Positions 1-17,818 of a stretch of 64,000 bases of DNA are shown here, piece by piece; position 1 is the first letter of the stretch; each line of letters opens with the position of its first letter. Position numbers and translations under genes: made by a program. Source of the DNA: Chrysomallon squamiferum (taxonomy: Eukaryota; Mollusca; Gastropoda; Neomphalida; Peltospiridae); the NCBI GenBank assembly GCA_012295275.1, contig CM022671.1, forward strand, positions 17,344,456 through 17,408,455. The letters are read 5' to 3'. The notes beneath the pieces were generated by a model, which was not told the DNA's origin, made no database searches, and was given only the letters and a program-made list of their open reading frames with translations.

Positions 1-1595
1 AATTCATTAATAATTCATTAATGAAAAATTGTATTAATGTATTCAAATCATTGATGGACACAAATTATATATGAGATACAAACATTGAAGATAACAAAAC
101 AAATGACCAGCTAATACAGTATTCTTAAACGGAATTAATTTCCAATTAATTAATTCCTTTACCTCCTATTATGCTCTATATATAAATCCCATCTCAATGT
201 GTATTATTATTAATGATCAGTAAATGTAATGACAGTGCATCTGCCTAATGAAAGGATTATTTTCACTAAATATGAACAGCATCAATCAATCACCTAATTA
301 CAGTTATATATATAGTTATGTCTGCTCAGACTTAGGTTTGTCATGTTATATTTCAGTCTGGATATTTTCATCTTTTATTATTATTTCTTCTCTTTTTTTC
401 TTCTTCTTCTTTTTTTCAACTATATTATTCATTCCATTTCTTCTTCTTTTTTCTGTTGTCTTTTTTGACAAAAATAATAAAAAATGATTACGGTTTATTA
501 CATTTCAGTCTGTATATTTTCACCTTTTATTTATTTATTTATTTATTTTTTTTTTTTTTTAATATGTAATTCTTTCCTTTTTTTTAATTTTTTTTTCATT
601 TTTGGTATAAAGGTAGTCAATTTTTTATACTGTTTATTAAATATTTGTTTTTATTATTTTTTTTTTATTTTTGTATTGTGTGTATATTGTTTCTTAACAG
701 TTATTATTAAGAGACACCAGAAATATATAAACATTTCTTAAAATTTATTTTAAAATTTATTGGATAAAACCTAGATGAAACCAGATTCAGATCCAAGAAA
801 AACAAAAATTGGAGTTATGTGATAAAATACCTGTTGAGCAGTACTTTCCCTCCATTCATTGTTCACTTACCTAAAAAGAAGAAAAGAAAAATAATAATTT
901 GTAACTCACTTTGGCTTCATTTTTTCACAGCATGTAGATTATTTATCATTGTTTTAATCTATAAATACATTAATACAATTAGAAATTATTTTTAAAAAAT
1001 GTTCTCTTAATTATGTCACAGATAAGTATCAATCAAATGCAATGAACACATCAACTGTTTTAATAAAGTTATTAAAAAAAAATAATTAACAATAATATAT
1101 AAAACGGTACTCATGGACAGTATAAAAAAGTAACTGTTCATTAAAAGAAAAAGAAACAAAAGGATATGTGTGTAATATTATATAGCTTTTCTTTTCAAGT
1201 ACCATTACTTTAAAAATAACACATTTTTCAAAAGAATTTTGCTAACTTTTACTGCCATTAAACCAAACACCATATGTCTAACTATTCTGTCAGATAAGCA
1301 AAATTCCTCATTGCATACACGTATTCTTCCTACGAGTGTTGCTAAATTAGGCTGACAATGCACTGCACAATACAAGAATAATTATTAATTTACTTATAAT
1401 TGGTTTTCTGGCTCTATTCCAAGCATCACTGCAAACTCAGCACCAACTTTGAAACGACAACATAATTAACAAATGTAGGCCTACAAATGTTTGTTTTTTA
1501 TCATCAGCATTAGCAGAATGAATATCAAGTTACAAACCTTCAGTGAGAGAAAGCGAGTATGTCCTATAATATTGCAGACAAAATACACTATACAC

Positions 1596-1601
<6 letters not shown>

Positions 1602-1664
<63 letters not shown>
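1602..1664. repeat. (GT)n microsatellite
   Basis: About 63 bp of almost perfect GT dinucleotide repeat. The open frame crossing it is a by-product of the repeat. Confidence 0.97.
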
Positions 1665-2569
1665 ACATATCTGTCAGTGAGTGTGTTAACAGATCATAAC
1701 AATATTAAAAATCTGGGTCAAAGTCATAATGTTGAAACAAAAGTATAATTACTACAAAAATAAAACTTTTGAATTATTTCAGTTTGATATTTCACTCAGT
1801 ATTAATGCAATAAACATGTAAGTATGTGTAATTTCCAAATGATATAAAAACCATTAAAAATGTTTATATCAAGTTAAAAAGTAAACAGTGTCTTTGAACT
1901 TTGACCTGGTGTCAGTGACAGTAACATGTTGGCTTGCCCAATTAAACAAAAGAAGAAAATTCATAAAATGATTGTTTGAAGGTTTTTTCAGGAGTTTTAA
2001 TTTATATGACATGCTTGGATGAAAAACATAAATAAACACTAAAGTATATATACATATATATATAATGGGCACTGAAGTTTAATAATTTTATGAATTCTTC
2101 CACTGCTTTTTTTGCACTCTGAGCAAAGTCAGTGCTTCCACACATTAATTAAATAGTTGACTTTCCTTTTATATAATATAATACATGAAAATAAAAAATA
2201 TAAATAACTTATCTGTTTAATACCAAGTTAAACAAAATGACTAAATAAATAAAGCAGGGGTAAGGAAGAAGAAATTCGTACATCAAACCCCTTTATCAAA
2301 GAATTCCCCATGTATCCATGCTTACAATATTTTCAGAAATTTATTTCTACGGTAACCGAGTTTTAGCAAGTACACTTAGACTCAGTAAATGCAGACGTGT
2401 TTCACTTGTAAACAGATCATCATACATATTTTATGTTTATCATATATCTGTAGATAATAAATTTCAGTGTTTCCATTCGTTTCAGTAATGTATGGTTAAC
2501 AGGACTTTGATACTTTTTCTATTTAATATTTTAATTATTTAAGTCTTTGTTAAGAAAACAAAACTATAT

Positions 2570-2620
<51 letters not shown>

Positions 2621-2621
2621 T
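2570..2621. repeat. (AAT)n microsatellite
   Basis: About 50 bp of perfect AAT trinucleotide repeat. The same motif recurs at 10965-10990, 14387-14430 and 21862-21895. Confidence 0.97.
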
Positions 2622-5031
2622 TTTGATTCTAAAGTTATCACAAATTTTTTTAATTATTTATATTATGCGTAAGAGATATTAATTAGCTGCGCTAAGTTGG
2701 AACGAAAAAGCATGTTTATCAAGTGCGCCTAGACATCGGAGGAATTACATAAAAATAAAGGTATAAAAGGGCTTGAATCATCAATATAGATATTAAACAA
2801 AAAACCTAATTTAGATATGACAGTAATGAAATATAATATTTTAAATATGCCCAATCTGAATAAATTAAAAACCTGCATTAATATACGCACCTAAAATTAT
2901 GCAAACGATTTAACTGAACAACTGACAAGGCTATACAGCTCTACTTTTCGCCCTGATCTTCCCGTTCTTCTTCAGTAACCGTAACTCCGCAAGAAATGTC
3001 CTTTTTGTCTTGCTTTATTATTTTACATAACCGCATATTAAATAAATTACTATAGGCCTAATGCGATATCTTTATTTTTATGTATGAATAATATTAAAAT
3101 ATAATTTTTTAATGGTTTAAGAACACAAATACTATTATCGTAGTTTATGCATTAATTTGCGGGATACTAATTAATATGCAGCAGCAACAACAATAATAAA
3201 CCAAAAACATTTAATGCACTTTAAGATTTTCTTTATTCTTTTATTTTTTTAATCACCGATTTGATATGTAATCGTATTTCTGTTAGTGTATTTTGGATGC
3301 AGGAATAAGACTGAACTATAACAATACTTTATATAACCTATTTTTTAAACCACAGCATCGTTTTATATAACCGATTTTTTAACCATAAAATCATTTTAAA
3401 CATTTTTGTTGTTACTGGATGTACTGCTGCTGTTTGTGTGGTGTATGTACCATTTAAACTAATATACCAATAATTCATTCTATGTGTTCGTATTTATTTA
3501 TTTGTTATTATTTATTTTTATTATTTTTTTTTTTTTAAATTGAATAAACCATCATTTAATGAAAACGAAACTCTGTAAACTTAAAAATATATTTATTTCA
3601 TAAAGTATAAAATAGGGTAAAACACAGAAAACAGAAAATTATTTGAAATAAAAAAACATTCCATTAGGTGATACTGAAATACAGATGGATCTAACAATAA
3701 AAGAAAAAAAAAGAAAAAAAGAAGTAATTTTTAATTTTAATTTTTTTTTTATACAAACAGATTCATGTAAATTGGTTTGGTTCTTAAAACTTTAAAAAAT
3801 ATTTTTTATGTTATGGAACATAAAATACTTATTACATTGGTACATTTACAATGATCATAATGATGCCATCCCCATATTATCAAAAACCTGGATGTGCATA
3901 TGCTTTCTGAAGATTACTATTTTTCATTTAATGGTAAAGATATCTAAAAGATAAATTCAATGAATATAAAAATGCTTTAGAAAAGCATTTTAATATATTT
4001 TAATATATTTGAGAATGGACTGAAAAAACAATAATGTACTAATAACATTACAAAATTAATATGTAACATTTTGAAAAACAAAGATAAATAAATGCAAAAG
4101 TATTAAAATACTTTCAAACACGGATCAAAATGTATTTCACTCCATGTGTGATAATGCCTTGCAAAAAATGTTGCTTAAAAAAAAGATACATGGTTAAAAG
4201 CATTTTGAGCATTATTGTTTTTAACCTGCACAACAATTTTAAATATTCAGTGAATGTATTTAACTGTTGTGAAGTATGTTCAGATCTTAAATATATATAT
4301 ACACAGATCCAACCCCATCTCCTGAGAAAAAAAGTTGATAAATTATACGAGACTGTGCAAGTGGTAAAAAAACGCTATTAATTGCAAAATGAAAAACTAT
4401 GTCATATTTTACTCATTTTGTGAAGTATTATTATTTTAAGTGCATTTTAAGAGTTATCTGGCTCTGGAGATGTCAGCCAATCATCATACATTATGTAAAT
4501 GAAACATGCTATAGCTGGTTATGCTGACAAATGTGGCAATAGATATAAAAGATTCATGGACCCATGCACCTTGAAGGTATCTACAAAAAAATAATAATAA
4601 TCTAATTCAAAACTAGTAGGTCTTAAATAAGACTTTAAATAGTCTTCTGAAATTGCTAAAACTCCAAAAAAATTTTGGATGTTTCTCCTTTCATGAGGGG
4701 ATCCCTTTCTGGAAACCTCGTGATAGTTCTCTATATTTATTTATTTATTTACCTTTTTATTTTTATGTTTTACATATATATAAATATAATATAATATAAT
4801 ATCCAATAATCAACTTACACCTTCAGTTACTGATTTATGGAGACCTTGAGGCTAGCAAACAACGCTTCTTTACACATTCTGGTTAAAGGACTTGCTACAA
4901 ACATTCCAGAGTTCTGCTACTTTCTTTAACACTTGACTAATAAATAACTAAGATTAAGCTAACATGCTTTGAATATAACTGTTGTTACTATATATTTTTT
5001 AAGCAGAGGATGAATAACTTAGTATTTTATT

Positions 5032-8996
<3,965 letters not shown>

Positions 8997-10709
8997 GTTT
9001 CTGTAAACTTGGTAAAGAACACAAACCTGAAATTATGTTGAAAATTAGTAAATTAGTAAATTACCTGATAATAATATTTTACAGTAAGTGAAGTTTTACT
9101 CACCCTAATGGCTAACATTGTAAGCAGTTTTTATGACTTGGGTATTTCGGACAAAACAGAATGACTAAACAACTGTTCTAACTAAAATTCTAACACCCTA
9201 ATTCTAAGTGATTAAAACATAATTATGCAGACTCCTGTATCATGAGGCTGTAGCTGGTTTATCAAAAGATATAGTAACAGTTTGTTTTAGAAACTAATGC
9301 AGATCATATAATATATTTTATAACTGAATTTAATGTAAGAGGTTTCACTAATACAAAAAATATTTTACTAGTTAAACTGACCAGTGAAAAATCCAGGAAT
9401 ATTTTAGATCAAAAAAAAAAAAAAAAAAAAAAAAAAAAGAAAGAATAAAAAAACATTAAAAGAAAGAAAGAACATAGGATCAAAATATATAATAATGGTA
9501 AAAGATATTAATTTCATTATTAATGGATACCTGTGCAGGTAATGCTAAATACTAACATTCATTATTAACTAAGCTGAAGAAACAATCAGTGGGTGGGGTC
9601 AAACCAGGTCAGCAATTTGTGTAATGTTTTTAATTATCTAAGTGACAACATCTGTAAAGGTAATTGATTTCCAGTCTACAACTTCCATAAAGATTTCTTG
9701 TTATGATACACTGACCATATGCATGTGTATTATTATTAATAATTAGTGAAGGTAATAGTGGTGCATCTGGTTAATCTCAGGAATTTCTTTTCCAATCAAG
9801 AAAAATACAACGATCTTGTAATTATGTGATTATGATTACATACATGTGTGTATAAACATCTTCTCATATTTTTATCTTACTGTAATTACTGTTTTGGTAA
9901 TTTGTTGTGTGTGTGTGTGTGTGCGTGTGTTACAGCTTTGTCATTTTCTCCCCTTTTTAAAAAAATAAAAGATGTTTTCTTTTTTCTCTGTATAAATATT
10001 GTTATATTTCAAAATTAATCTTCAGTCCTAGTTTTTGTAATTTGTTAATATATATTTTATGTACATATGTTTTATTTCAGTTTTTATTATACAGTATGTA
10101 ATTAGAAATTGAGAAATGAAACACTTCACAAAAATGGAACTGCCATCACTGTGTTGGATTTAACAGTATAAAACAAAACAAATTATTATTTACAACAGGG
10201 GTTGTAATATTTCAAATAACATCATTTACTATGTGGATTTGGTCAAATTCTAAATGTAATGTAATGTTCTGAAAAATTATTTATTTGAAATATTTTGTTT
10301 CATTGGGGTTTTTTTTAATTGTCTTCAATTTAATTTAATTTTATATATATATTTAGCACCACTTACTTAGTGACACAGTAATTTTTTTTTTTAAAACACT
10401 GCACTTTAAACTGTCTAACACTGTATGTGTCAGTAGGTTAAAAGAAAAAAATATTAACCATTTTGGTTATGATAAGAGGGTCAGTAGGCCAGAACTTTTG
10501 ATAAGAAAAAGTTTTATGTAGGTCAGTGTGTTTCATAAAGAATAATGTATATTAAATTTACATATCATGTCCACAAAAGACAATACATGCATGTGCCAAA
10601 AAATAAATTATTTTATATTTAATGTTTTATAATTCTCAGACCCCAGTCTTTCACCTACCATTCCATTTTATTTATTTCCAATTTTTGAAGATTTCTTTCA
10701 GCTCTGGTA

Positions 10710-10740
<31 letters not shown>

Positions 10741-10749
10741 TGTTCTCCC

Positions 10750-10772
10750 AAATGTTACACAAACAACAGTCT
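10750..10772. repeat. Dispersed repeat block, copy 1
   Basis: A 23-bp block beginning AAATGTTACACAAACA matches 12736-12758 at 22 of 23 positions, in the same orientation, about 2 kb away. This suggests two members of a dispersed repeat family whose ends I cannot define. Confidence 0.5.
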
Positions 10773-10964
10773 GAAGTAATGAGATTAGACATGGTAATTT
10801 AGTTTTGTACTTTGATGTAAATTTATTTTGCTTTTTTGCTTTTTAACAAGGTATACAGAACAAAACAAAAATCATGAATATAAATAAATAAAAACATAAA
10901 ACAAATGCCAGAAAAAAGAAAAAAAGAAGCTTATATCGTTTCTGTAGAAATTTTCATGCAAAAA

Positions 10965-11001
10965 AAATAATAATAATAAATAAAATAATAATAATAATAA
11001 T

Positions 11002-11034
<33 letters not shown>
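10965..11034. repeat. AAT / AT compound microsatellite
   Basis: AAT and TAAA steps followed by about 30 bp of perfect TA repeat. Confidence 0.95.
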
Positions 11035-11038
<4 letters not shown>

Positions 11039-11381
11039 TATAACTAACAAGTTAATTATCCAATATTAAATAATCCTGACTTCGTTACAAGCAGTTGAAA
11101 CAGATATATATACATGCATATTCATTTTGTGAAATGCTACGTTGAGATGTAATAACAATGAATTATTGAATAGTTTCAATGTATTTAGATGCCCTCAGCA
11201 GCGGAGTAAATTCGGGACAATAAGGACAGGAAAAAGGTACAATTATAAAATTTTGAGACAGTTTTTAAACCTCCCCTCCCCTTGTAGTATAACATTAAAA
11301 CAATTAAAATTATAATATGTTTAATGCACAAACCACGTTAAAACAATTTTGACTATTTTCTGTCGACAATCATCTCGTGAG

Positions 11382-11548
11382 CTTCGTCAGTAACCGTAAC
11401 TCCATATGAAGTATGGACGGTTTGCATGCTGAGACAAGATTCGCACGTCGGGAGTTCGAATCCCTTGGTTGTGCGGGCCTGGCGTTGTAATCTGTATAAA
11501 CAGCACTAAACAGATATCGAGGGTAAAAAACAAACAAACAAACAAATC
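11382..11548 (+). mobile_element. tRNA-derived SINE candidate
   Basis: GTTCGAATC at 11454-11462 fits the tRNA B box (RNA polymerase III internal promoter). It sits about 70 bp after a block that recurs elsewhere in the window and about 60 bp before an A-rich tail of AAAC/CAAA repeats ending near 11548. Head, short body and A-rich tail in this order are what a SINE looks like. The GC content is visibly higher than the flanks. I could not identify the A box or target-site duplications, and there is no full cloverleaf, so it is not called as a tRNA gene. Confidence 0.5.
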
Positions 11549-12735
11549 ATTGCACGATTAATTTAAATAGTTAATATAATAATTATGTTGTTCAATTACC
11601 AACAGAATTATGCAAAAAAATTTTTTTTATAAAAACTTACCGATCTTTTACCCAAAATATTGGAATACATGACCATCTTGAATATTAAAATTAAGCAGAT
11701 GCCTCTAAGTACGTTATATTATTAAATGTATATTAAAACTTGCAAATATTCTGCATATGGTTTCCACGGAACAGGGCTTTTGGCAATATTACGCACCTGA
11801 CCCACATTAATGAAAGCGACTGCAGTAGCAGACTGTATTGTGACGTACACATGGCACTGAAGAATAATTATGTCACCTTTGACCCAAATGCAATAAAATA
11901 ATAGATCAAAGGTGTTTTAAATTATAACTTTACGAGTAAAAACATTGTGAAATAAAGTATTGGTTATATTTTAAAACAATATCATATAAAAAAAAATATG
12001 AAAAAATAAAATATATGATGTAAATAATAATATTATCGTCATATCCAAAACTGTGTAACTAGGTGAAGCGTAAAAGTACGTTACTATATATAGATTTGAA
12101 AGGTCGCATATCAGCAGGTGATTTTTTAGTACAAAGTTAGCTAAACATAATAAAATATTTACTAAATGATTAAAATTATGTATTTTAAGGCTCTCAGACT
12201 TGTACACAGACATTCATAATTATAAAATACAGAATTACAGGAGCAAAAAACACCAAACTATTTCTTCAAAATTTTGCATTTTTAATAATGACCTGTTTCA
12301 AATGGGAGTAATAATAAAATTCTCATGTATATGGGTCAAATCTATCATGAAGTTCAAACTTCAGGACTCCTAATCCCAAAGGGTCTCCAGAAGCGACTAT
12401 AGTCCACATTTCTTAAAAGATTTAATTAAAATCTGAGAAGTGTCTAAATTTTTAAATCCTGTCATGGAACGTTGCTATAGAAGAAAATAAGAGTAGTTAG
12501 CCAGACCTCGTTGGTTCTTGCGAAGGACCACGATGTATGTTCAAGCTCCAAAACTGTAGAGGTCACACCTTGTGTTACACATTTCTTATTTATATTTCAA
12601 AATACAACACCAGTTACATTGATAAGTTAATACAAAATATTTAAATTAAATAATTTACGCAATACTTTATATGAATACATTATGTATCCATGCATACATT
12701 CATATTAGCGTTGTTCAACAGTCTAATCCACTATG

Positions 12736-12758
12736 AAATGTTACACAAACAGCAGTCT
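12736..12758. repeat. Dispersed repeat block, copy 2
   Basis: Second copy of the 23-bp block described at 10750-10772, one mismatch. Flanks on the right (a GTTAATGGGGT string occurring at about 12761 and again at about 12829) differ from copy 1. Confidence 0.5.
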
Positions 12759-12791
12759 ATAGTTAATGGGGTATGTAATGGAAAAAAAATT

Positions 12792-12828
12792 AACGTGCTA
12801 ATCAGAGCAAGCTGTTGTGAAGCACGTT
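12792..12828. repeat. Inverted repeat / hairpin, 8-bp perfect stem
   Basis: AACGTGCT (12792-12799) pairs with AGCACGTT (12821-12828) around a 21-base loop. ATT before and AAT after extend the pairing across a two-base bulge. No gene or terminator role is evident. Confidence 0.5.
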
Positions 12829-13022
12829 GTTAATGGGGTCACTCATGCTTGCATTTGTACTCAATCGTTTTACGTTTTGTGTATGCGTGTGCTTTTTTAA
12901 TTCTTTCTTTTTTGTTTAAATTTCTATATATATATAATTATTATTATTTTTTTTTTTTTTTTTTGCTGACATTTATGTAGCTTGGTTTTGTTTCATTTTT
13001 ATATTATATATTATTTGTTTAA

Positions 13023-13054
<32 letters not shown>

Positions 13055-14385
13055 AACTTTATATAACATTTAATAATGGTGAAATAAGCAGAACGTTTCA
13101 ACTCAGGGCCAGATTTATCACAGTGTATCACAGTATTATAATAAGATATACAACCATTAATTCTAAATTTTATTTTAAGATTAAATAATGTTTGAAAAGA
13201 ATACTTGTGTAGTAACTAAGGGAAGTAACAAAGGGAAAGTTGATTAGGTTAAAACAAACTTTTTTGACTGACACCTGAAAGTGATGTTTCTTAAAAACAA
13301 TAAATTATAAATTGGCATGCACAATGTCAGTTATTTCCTGATATGCTGGCTAGCATCTCTTCATATAAATAAGAACAAAAACATTCAGAGTATTTTAATT
13401 ATTTATTTTCTTTTTTACTGCATTATATCATTATTAAAATGTTTAACATATATATATATATATATACTAGCTATATATGTATATATAATTCATAAAATAT
13501 AAACCAATAATAATGCTATCAGGCATCAAGGCAGATAACACAAAAATATCAACAAACGTTCAAAATATCACAAGCATTTTTTTTTGGGTGGGGTTAGTGA
13601 TGATGAAGCATTTTCACACAAGGATGATGAATTCTTGAGATCTTGTTTCATAATGTAAAAAATAAAAATGTTTGCAAGTCTTTCCTGCTATAATGCAGTT
13701 AAAACTACTGCTCAGTGACAGTGAGCTAATAGTTTTGAATGAATTGTTTTTATAAACCACATATGATCATCATAAATTCTGTTTAATATATATGCTAATC
13801 ATTTATAAAAAAAAGAAATTTTGGTATATATATATATACCTTTTTTTTATCAACACATTCTCTCTTTGGTGAACAAATCACACAATTGTCTCCATTTGAA
13901 TCCTTTACTTCAAAATACTGATTTCCTTCCTTGATTTATAATCATTAAACAATTTTCTGTTTGTAGAAGAGTGAAAAGAAAATAAAGTTTTTAGGTTTTT
14001 TTTGTTTATTACTCTTCACTCAAATCATATAGTAGAACACAGAAAAATATATAAAAAAAATTAATTTAAAAACTAAAGAATCCTAGGCCAAATAAATTAC
14101 AAAATATCTGAAGGGCCTCACTTATAAACAAATGAAAAAAATAATCCTTTGTCATGTAAAATAAATACATCACAGATTTTTAATTACTTCAAAGCATATC
14201 ACATAGTCTTCAATTATTCAGGACATAAGGCAAGAATTAGGAACTTGTTTTTACACAGAAGAGTAATATGAATACTAAATTAAATACTTGATAATAATTC
14301 AGTACTTAATAACACCAAAGTAATTAATGATGAGTATTAGGAATGGACAAATATATATTACTATCTGTGGTTTTATTTGCATACC

Positions 14386-14386
<1 letters not shown>

Positions 14387-14431
<45 letters not shown>

Positions 14432-14460
14432 CAACAATAACAAACAATAATAATAAATCA
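14387..14460. repeat. (AAT)n microsatellite
   Basis: Perfect AAT repeat decaying into AAC and CAA steps. Confidence 0.95.
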
Positions 14461-15033
14461 AAATAATAAAATAAAAAATGTTTAATTTAAAGAGATAATA
14501 GATAACATTTTGCCTTAATAAAATAAATAATAAAAATAACTACTTATCTATATGCAGATTATCCTCTGTTGTAATCAACAAAATAAATTACATTTTAAAA
14601 TAATTATATATAAAACAGACTACTATTTACTTAAATATTACAAAAATTAAACCAATAGTAGATACAAATATAAATATTTATTCAATTTTATTAATAAAAA
14701 TGGCTAACTAGTCTTTGGTTTTACAAGTTTAAAAATAAAAGAAAAAGATAAATATATCTATGTACACTATGTAAACAAAGAAAAAGAAGTAATAAAATAT
14801 ATATCAGTATAATGTAATAAAATAATATTGAACAATATTTTAACCATAAAATCTATTATGCAATAAAGTTTTGACTAAATATTAAGTATACAGTCAAAAA
14901 TTATATATCAACATAGTTTGTTCGTTTCTTTTTTTTCCTCTTCTTTTTTTTTTTTTTTTTTTCTTAAATAATAACCATATCATATTGCTGTTATATAATA
15001 CTTAGAGTAATATGCATAAAACAAATTTGTAAA

Positions 15034-15185
15034 ATGTAAGGAATGTTTTGATATATTAATGATATCTGTTTCTCATTAGAAGTAAGTCTTATGGTATCCA
15101 ACAAAAACTATGTAAGGAATATTTTGATATATTAATGATAAATGTTTCTCATTAGAAGTACGTCTTAGGGTATCCAACAAAAACT
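15034..15185. repeat. 76-bp direct tandem duplication
   Basis: Copies at 15034-15109 and 15110-15185 begin ATGTAAGGAAT and end CCAACAAAAACT, with only a handful of substitutions. It lies 225 bp beyond the stop codon of the CCDC162-like gene, so it may be in its 3' UTR. Confidence 0.9.
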
Positions 15186-15409
15186 TCTCAGTGCCAGCAC
15201 AAATTAAAAAAAATTAAAAACAGTGCACTTAGTTTCTTGAATATATTTGTGAAAGTCAATAACAATAAAAGCACAACAAATATTATTCTTCTAAATCTTT
15301 TAAGCAACGAGGTCAAACTTGGGACTAATTAAAGTTTGACATGAAAAATGTGGTTTTTAAATGGTCTATTGTGCACTAGCAGATACAAATCTGCTTATTT
15401 TTAAACTGT

Positions 15410-17786
15410 TTATAATTGCAGTTCCTCAATCATAGTCTGGTGATGAGTGGGTGCAAGTTCATTCAAAAGTTGTTCTGCTACTCTGCTTCGAAGACGACCT
15501 CCGACCTAAAAGCAACAAATGATTTGCATTAAATAAAAATAATCTTTTCACAAAACCTTTTTGAGAAATCAGAAACATAACCATATTAATGATACTGTTA
15601 TAATGACAACTAAGAGGTTATTAATTTGAACTATCTAAAGAGCAGTGATACTAACTGAAAAGAACAAAGGTGTGGGTGAAACAAGCCATCAAAAATGTAA
15701 AAACTATGTTAAAAAAACTAAGAATCAACTCTTAAATAAAGAGAAATTGTTAATAAAGTGAAGGCAAGTAAAAACAACCAAGTACAATGGCAATTAATGT
15801 TCATTAATAAATATCACAAAGATAATGTGAATGGTAACAGATACACATCAGCAGTTAGTTTAAATATACATATCAGATATATGCATACACACACACATAC
15901 AATACATTGTGAAAAGCTAAAGATATTCACCATTTTTAGACACTATTATTCAAATAATCTGTGCTAAACTAACATATATTTTATTGTATAAGATTATTTT
16001 ATGTTGAATTTTAATTAATTAAATATTAGAAATTAAATTATGATTTACCACATGCATCCAAATCATCGTAAAAGAGAGGGCAACATATTACGAGGCTTGA
16101 GAGCATCACAGTGGATTTTCACTGGTTTCTACGAAAACAACTAAGCAGGCTTTAAACTCTGTTTAATTAACTACTGACATGCATCACAAGTAAACTATTC
16201 AGTTGAATCTTTATTATTTTTATCCTTCTGATTTAAGGTTATTTACTATAGGAAAGTTTACTATTTATATATCTGCCAAACTCTAGGAAATAAAGCCTTA
16301 ATCAATTTGTTTGTATTTTTGTTTCTTAAGCAAGACTGTTTGGGACTTAAAGAAGTTTTATTCTATTATTTAGTCCATTAATAAAAGAATAATTAAAAAA
16401 ACAACAGAAAAACCCCAACCCAAAATCCAAACAAAATAATCAGTTTTCAGAGATGTAGTTTGTGATGTATTTATTATATGGTGCTTAACATAAATGTTGA
16501 TTAAGTTCCACTGGTTTTGCTCAAAATTGCTAAATGTGATTTACATACAAGTCTTTTAACAAGAATTTTATTTTGGTCACATAATTACAAACTGAAAAGA
16601 TTATACTTGTGATACTGTGCAGAAATCAGAAAGAAAAGTAAAAAAGAGAAACATGTTAGTTTTATGTTAGAGAAATATTAAGGCATCAACATATACCTAT
16701 TTTGTTTTTCTAATAAATTTTAAAACGTAACACAGCAAATGAAAGCAAAGAACTGTTTTTAGTTAAATTTTAGTCAGTATATGATTCATAGAGTTAAAAA
16801 TTAAATTAATTCACTAAGTCTACTTGTTACTATTCATATTTAAATAAAAATATGCTTACATCTTCAATGAAACAAGCATTTGTGATTGCTACTTTTACCC
16901 ATAAACTGTTAGTTATAAATTAATATTTTACTTTTTTCAGATAACTGTTCATAAACTGAAGGTAATAATAATCAAGGTCACATGTTTTGTATAAAGACCA
17001 AGCAACTAGCAAACAAAATTCTGAAAAGCTTTAAAATAAAAGTTATAAGAATTTAAAAAAACTTACATTCCACAAAGCGAAATTATTTTAGGAAAAACTT
17101 GCAGCATATTTATTATCTGAATCTTTTATTAATTTAACTATTAACTGAAAATATAAATGCATGCACAAGCTTAGATATTTGCAAGCATGGAAAATCAAAC
17201 AGTGTACAAAAGAATATTAAACATTATTTAATGATTTTATAAATTTTTTATTATTGTTATTTTTCCTCGAGTCTTACTGTTTTAGGTCTCTGCATTTTCT
17301 TCAAATCTGCCTGGTTGAGTAGACTTCCCTCTGGAGGTGATGTCAAACGGTTTGTGGGCCATGTGATAGGTGGAGGCCACACCCCACCTGAATTATTTCC
17401 TGAACGACTGCTTACACTATTTCTTTGAGCTTTTCCTCCTGCAGATGTTGCACGGAAATTAGATTTTGCTGGAGAAACAGAATAAAAAAATAAATACATT
17501 TTGTTTTATTTGTTTATAAATGACATTGAATAATGTATCAGCATTGAAAGGTAAAATTAATTGTACAGAATCAGTGGAATAAAAACAATTCCTTGGAAAA
17601 TGTTATTAGTACAATTTTTAATCTCTAAATTTCTTAACATTTTACTAATTAACAATATTCTGAATGGAACTGATATCACTAAATTTCATGCTAAAATTCA
17701 AATAATGTAATCTCATTTTCATCATTATGTTATAAATTTATGTACTTTTTTTGCCTGAATATGTAAAATGCATGATAAATAATTTT

Positions 17787-17818
<32 letters not shown>

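Larger units (their letters stand above)
1..5031. other. Intergenic, AT-rich, no gene seen
   Basis: About 5 kb left of DHDH with no exon I can support. Open frames here are low-complexity T-rich or GT-repeat translations with no family resemblance. It holds poly-T and TTTA tracts near 380-690, a GT microsatellite (1602-1664), an AAT microsatellite (2570-2621), and a 22-bp block at 2967-2988 that recurs at 11382-11403. The 3' UTR of DHDH (minus strand) must lie in the right end; minus-strand AATAAA candidates fall in the TTTA run near 4736-4750. Confidence 0.6.
9027..15409. other. Intergenic between DHDH and the CCDC162-like gene
   Basis: About 6.4 kb with no supported coding exon. It contains the DHDH upstream region, poly-A tracts (9411-9438, 10714-10740), an AAT plus AT microsatellite (10965-11034), a tRNA-derived SINE candidate (11382-11548), two copies of a 23-bp block (10750-10772 and 12736-12758), a hairpin (12792-12828), poly-T tracts (12947-12964, 13023-13048), an AAT run (14387-14460) and a 76-bp tandem duplication (15034-15185). 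A good donor (GTAAGT after ATCG, minus strand, exon edge 11641) could end a 5' UTR exon of DHDH. Confidence 0.6.

Noticed and set aside
248-741. Two consecutive F/Y/I-rich frames that look like membrane proteins
   Set aside because: Hydrophobicity comes from T-rich low-complexity DNA; no start context, splice sites or family match.
1491-1748. 85-codon frame with a VC repeat
   Set aside because: The frame is held open by the GT microsatellite and has no family resemblance.
11405-11480. Functional tRNA gene
   Set aside because: A B-box is present but no convincing acceptor stem or anticodon arm; the A-rich tail fits a SINE better.
13822-13839. Palindrome GGTATATATATATATACC
   Set aside because: A TA run with complementary ends; expected by chance in DNA this AT-rich.
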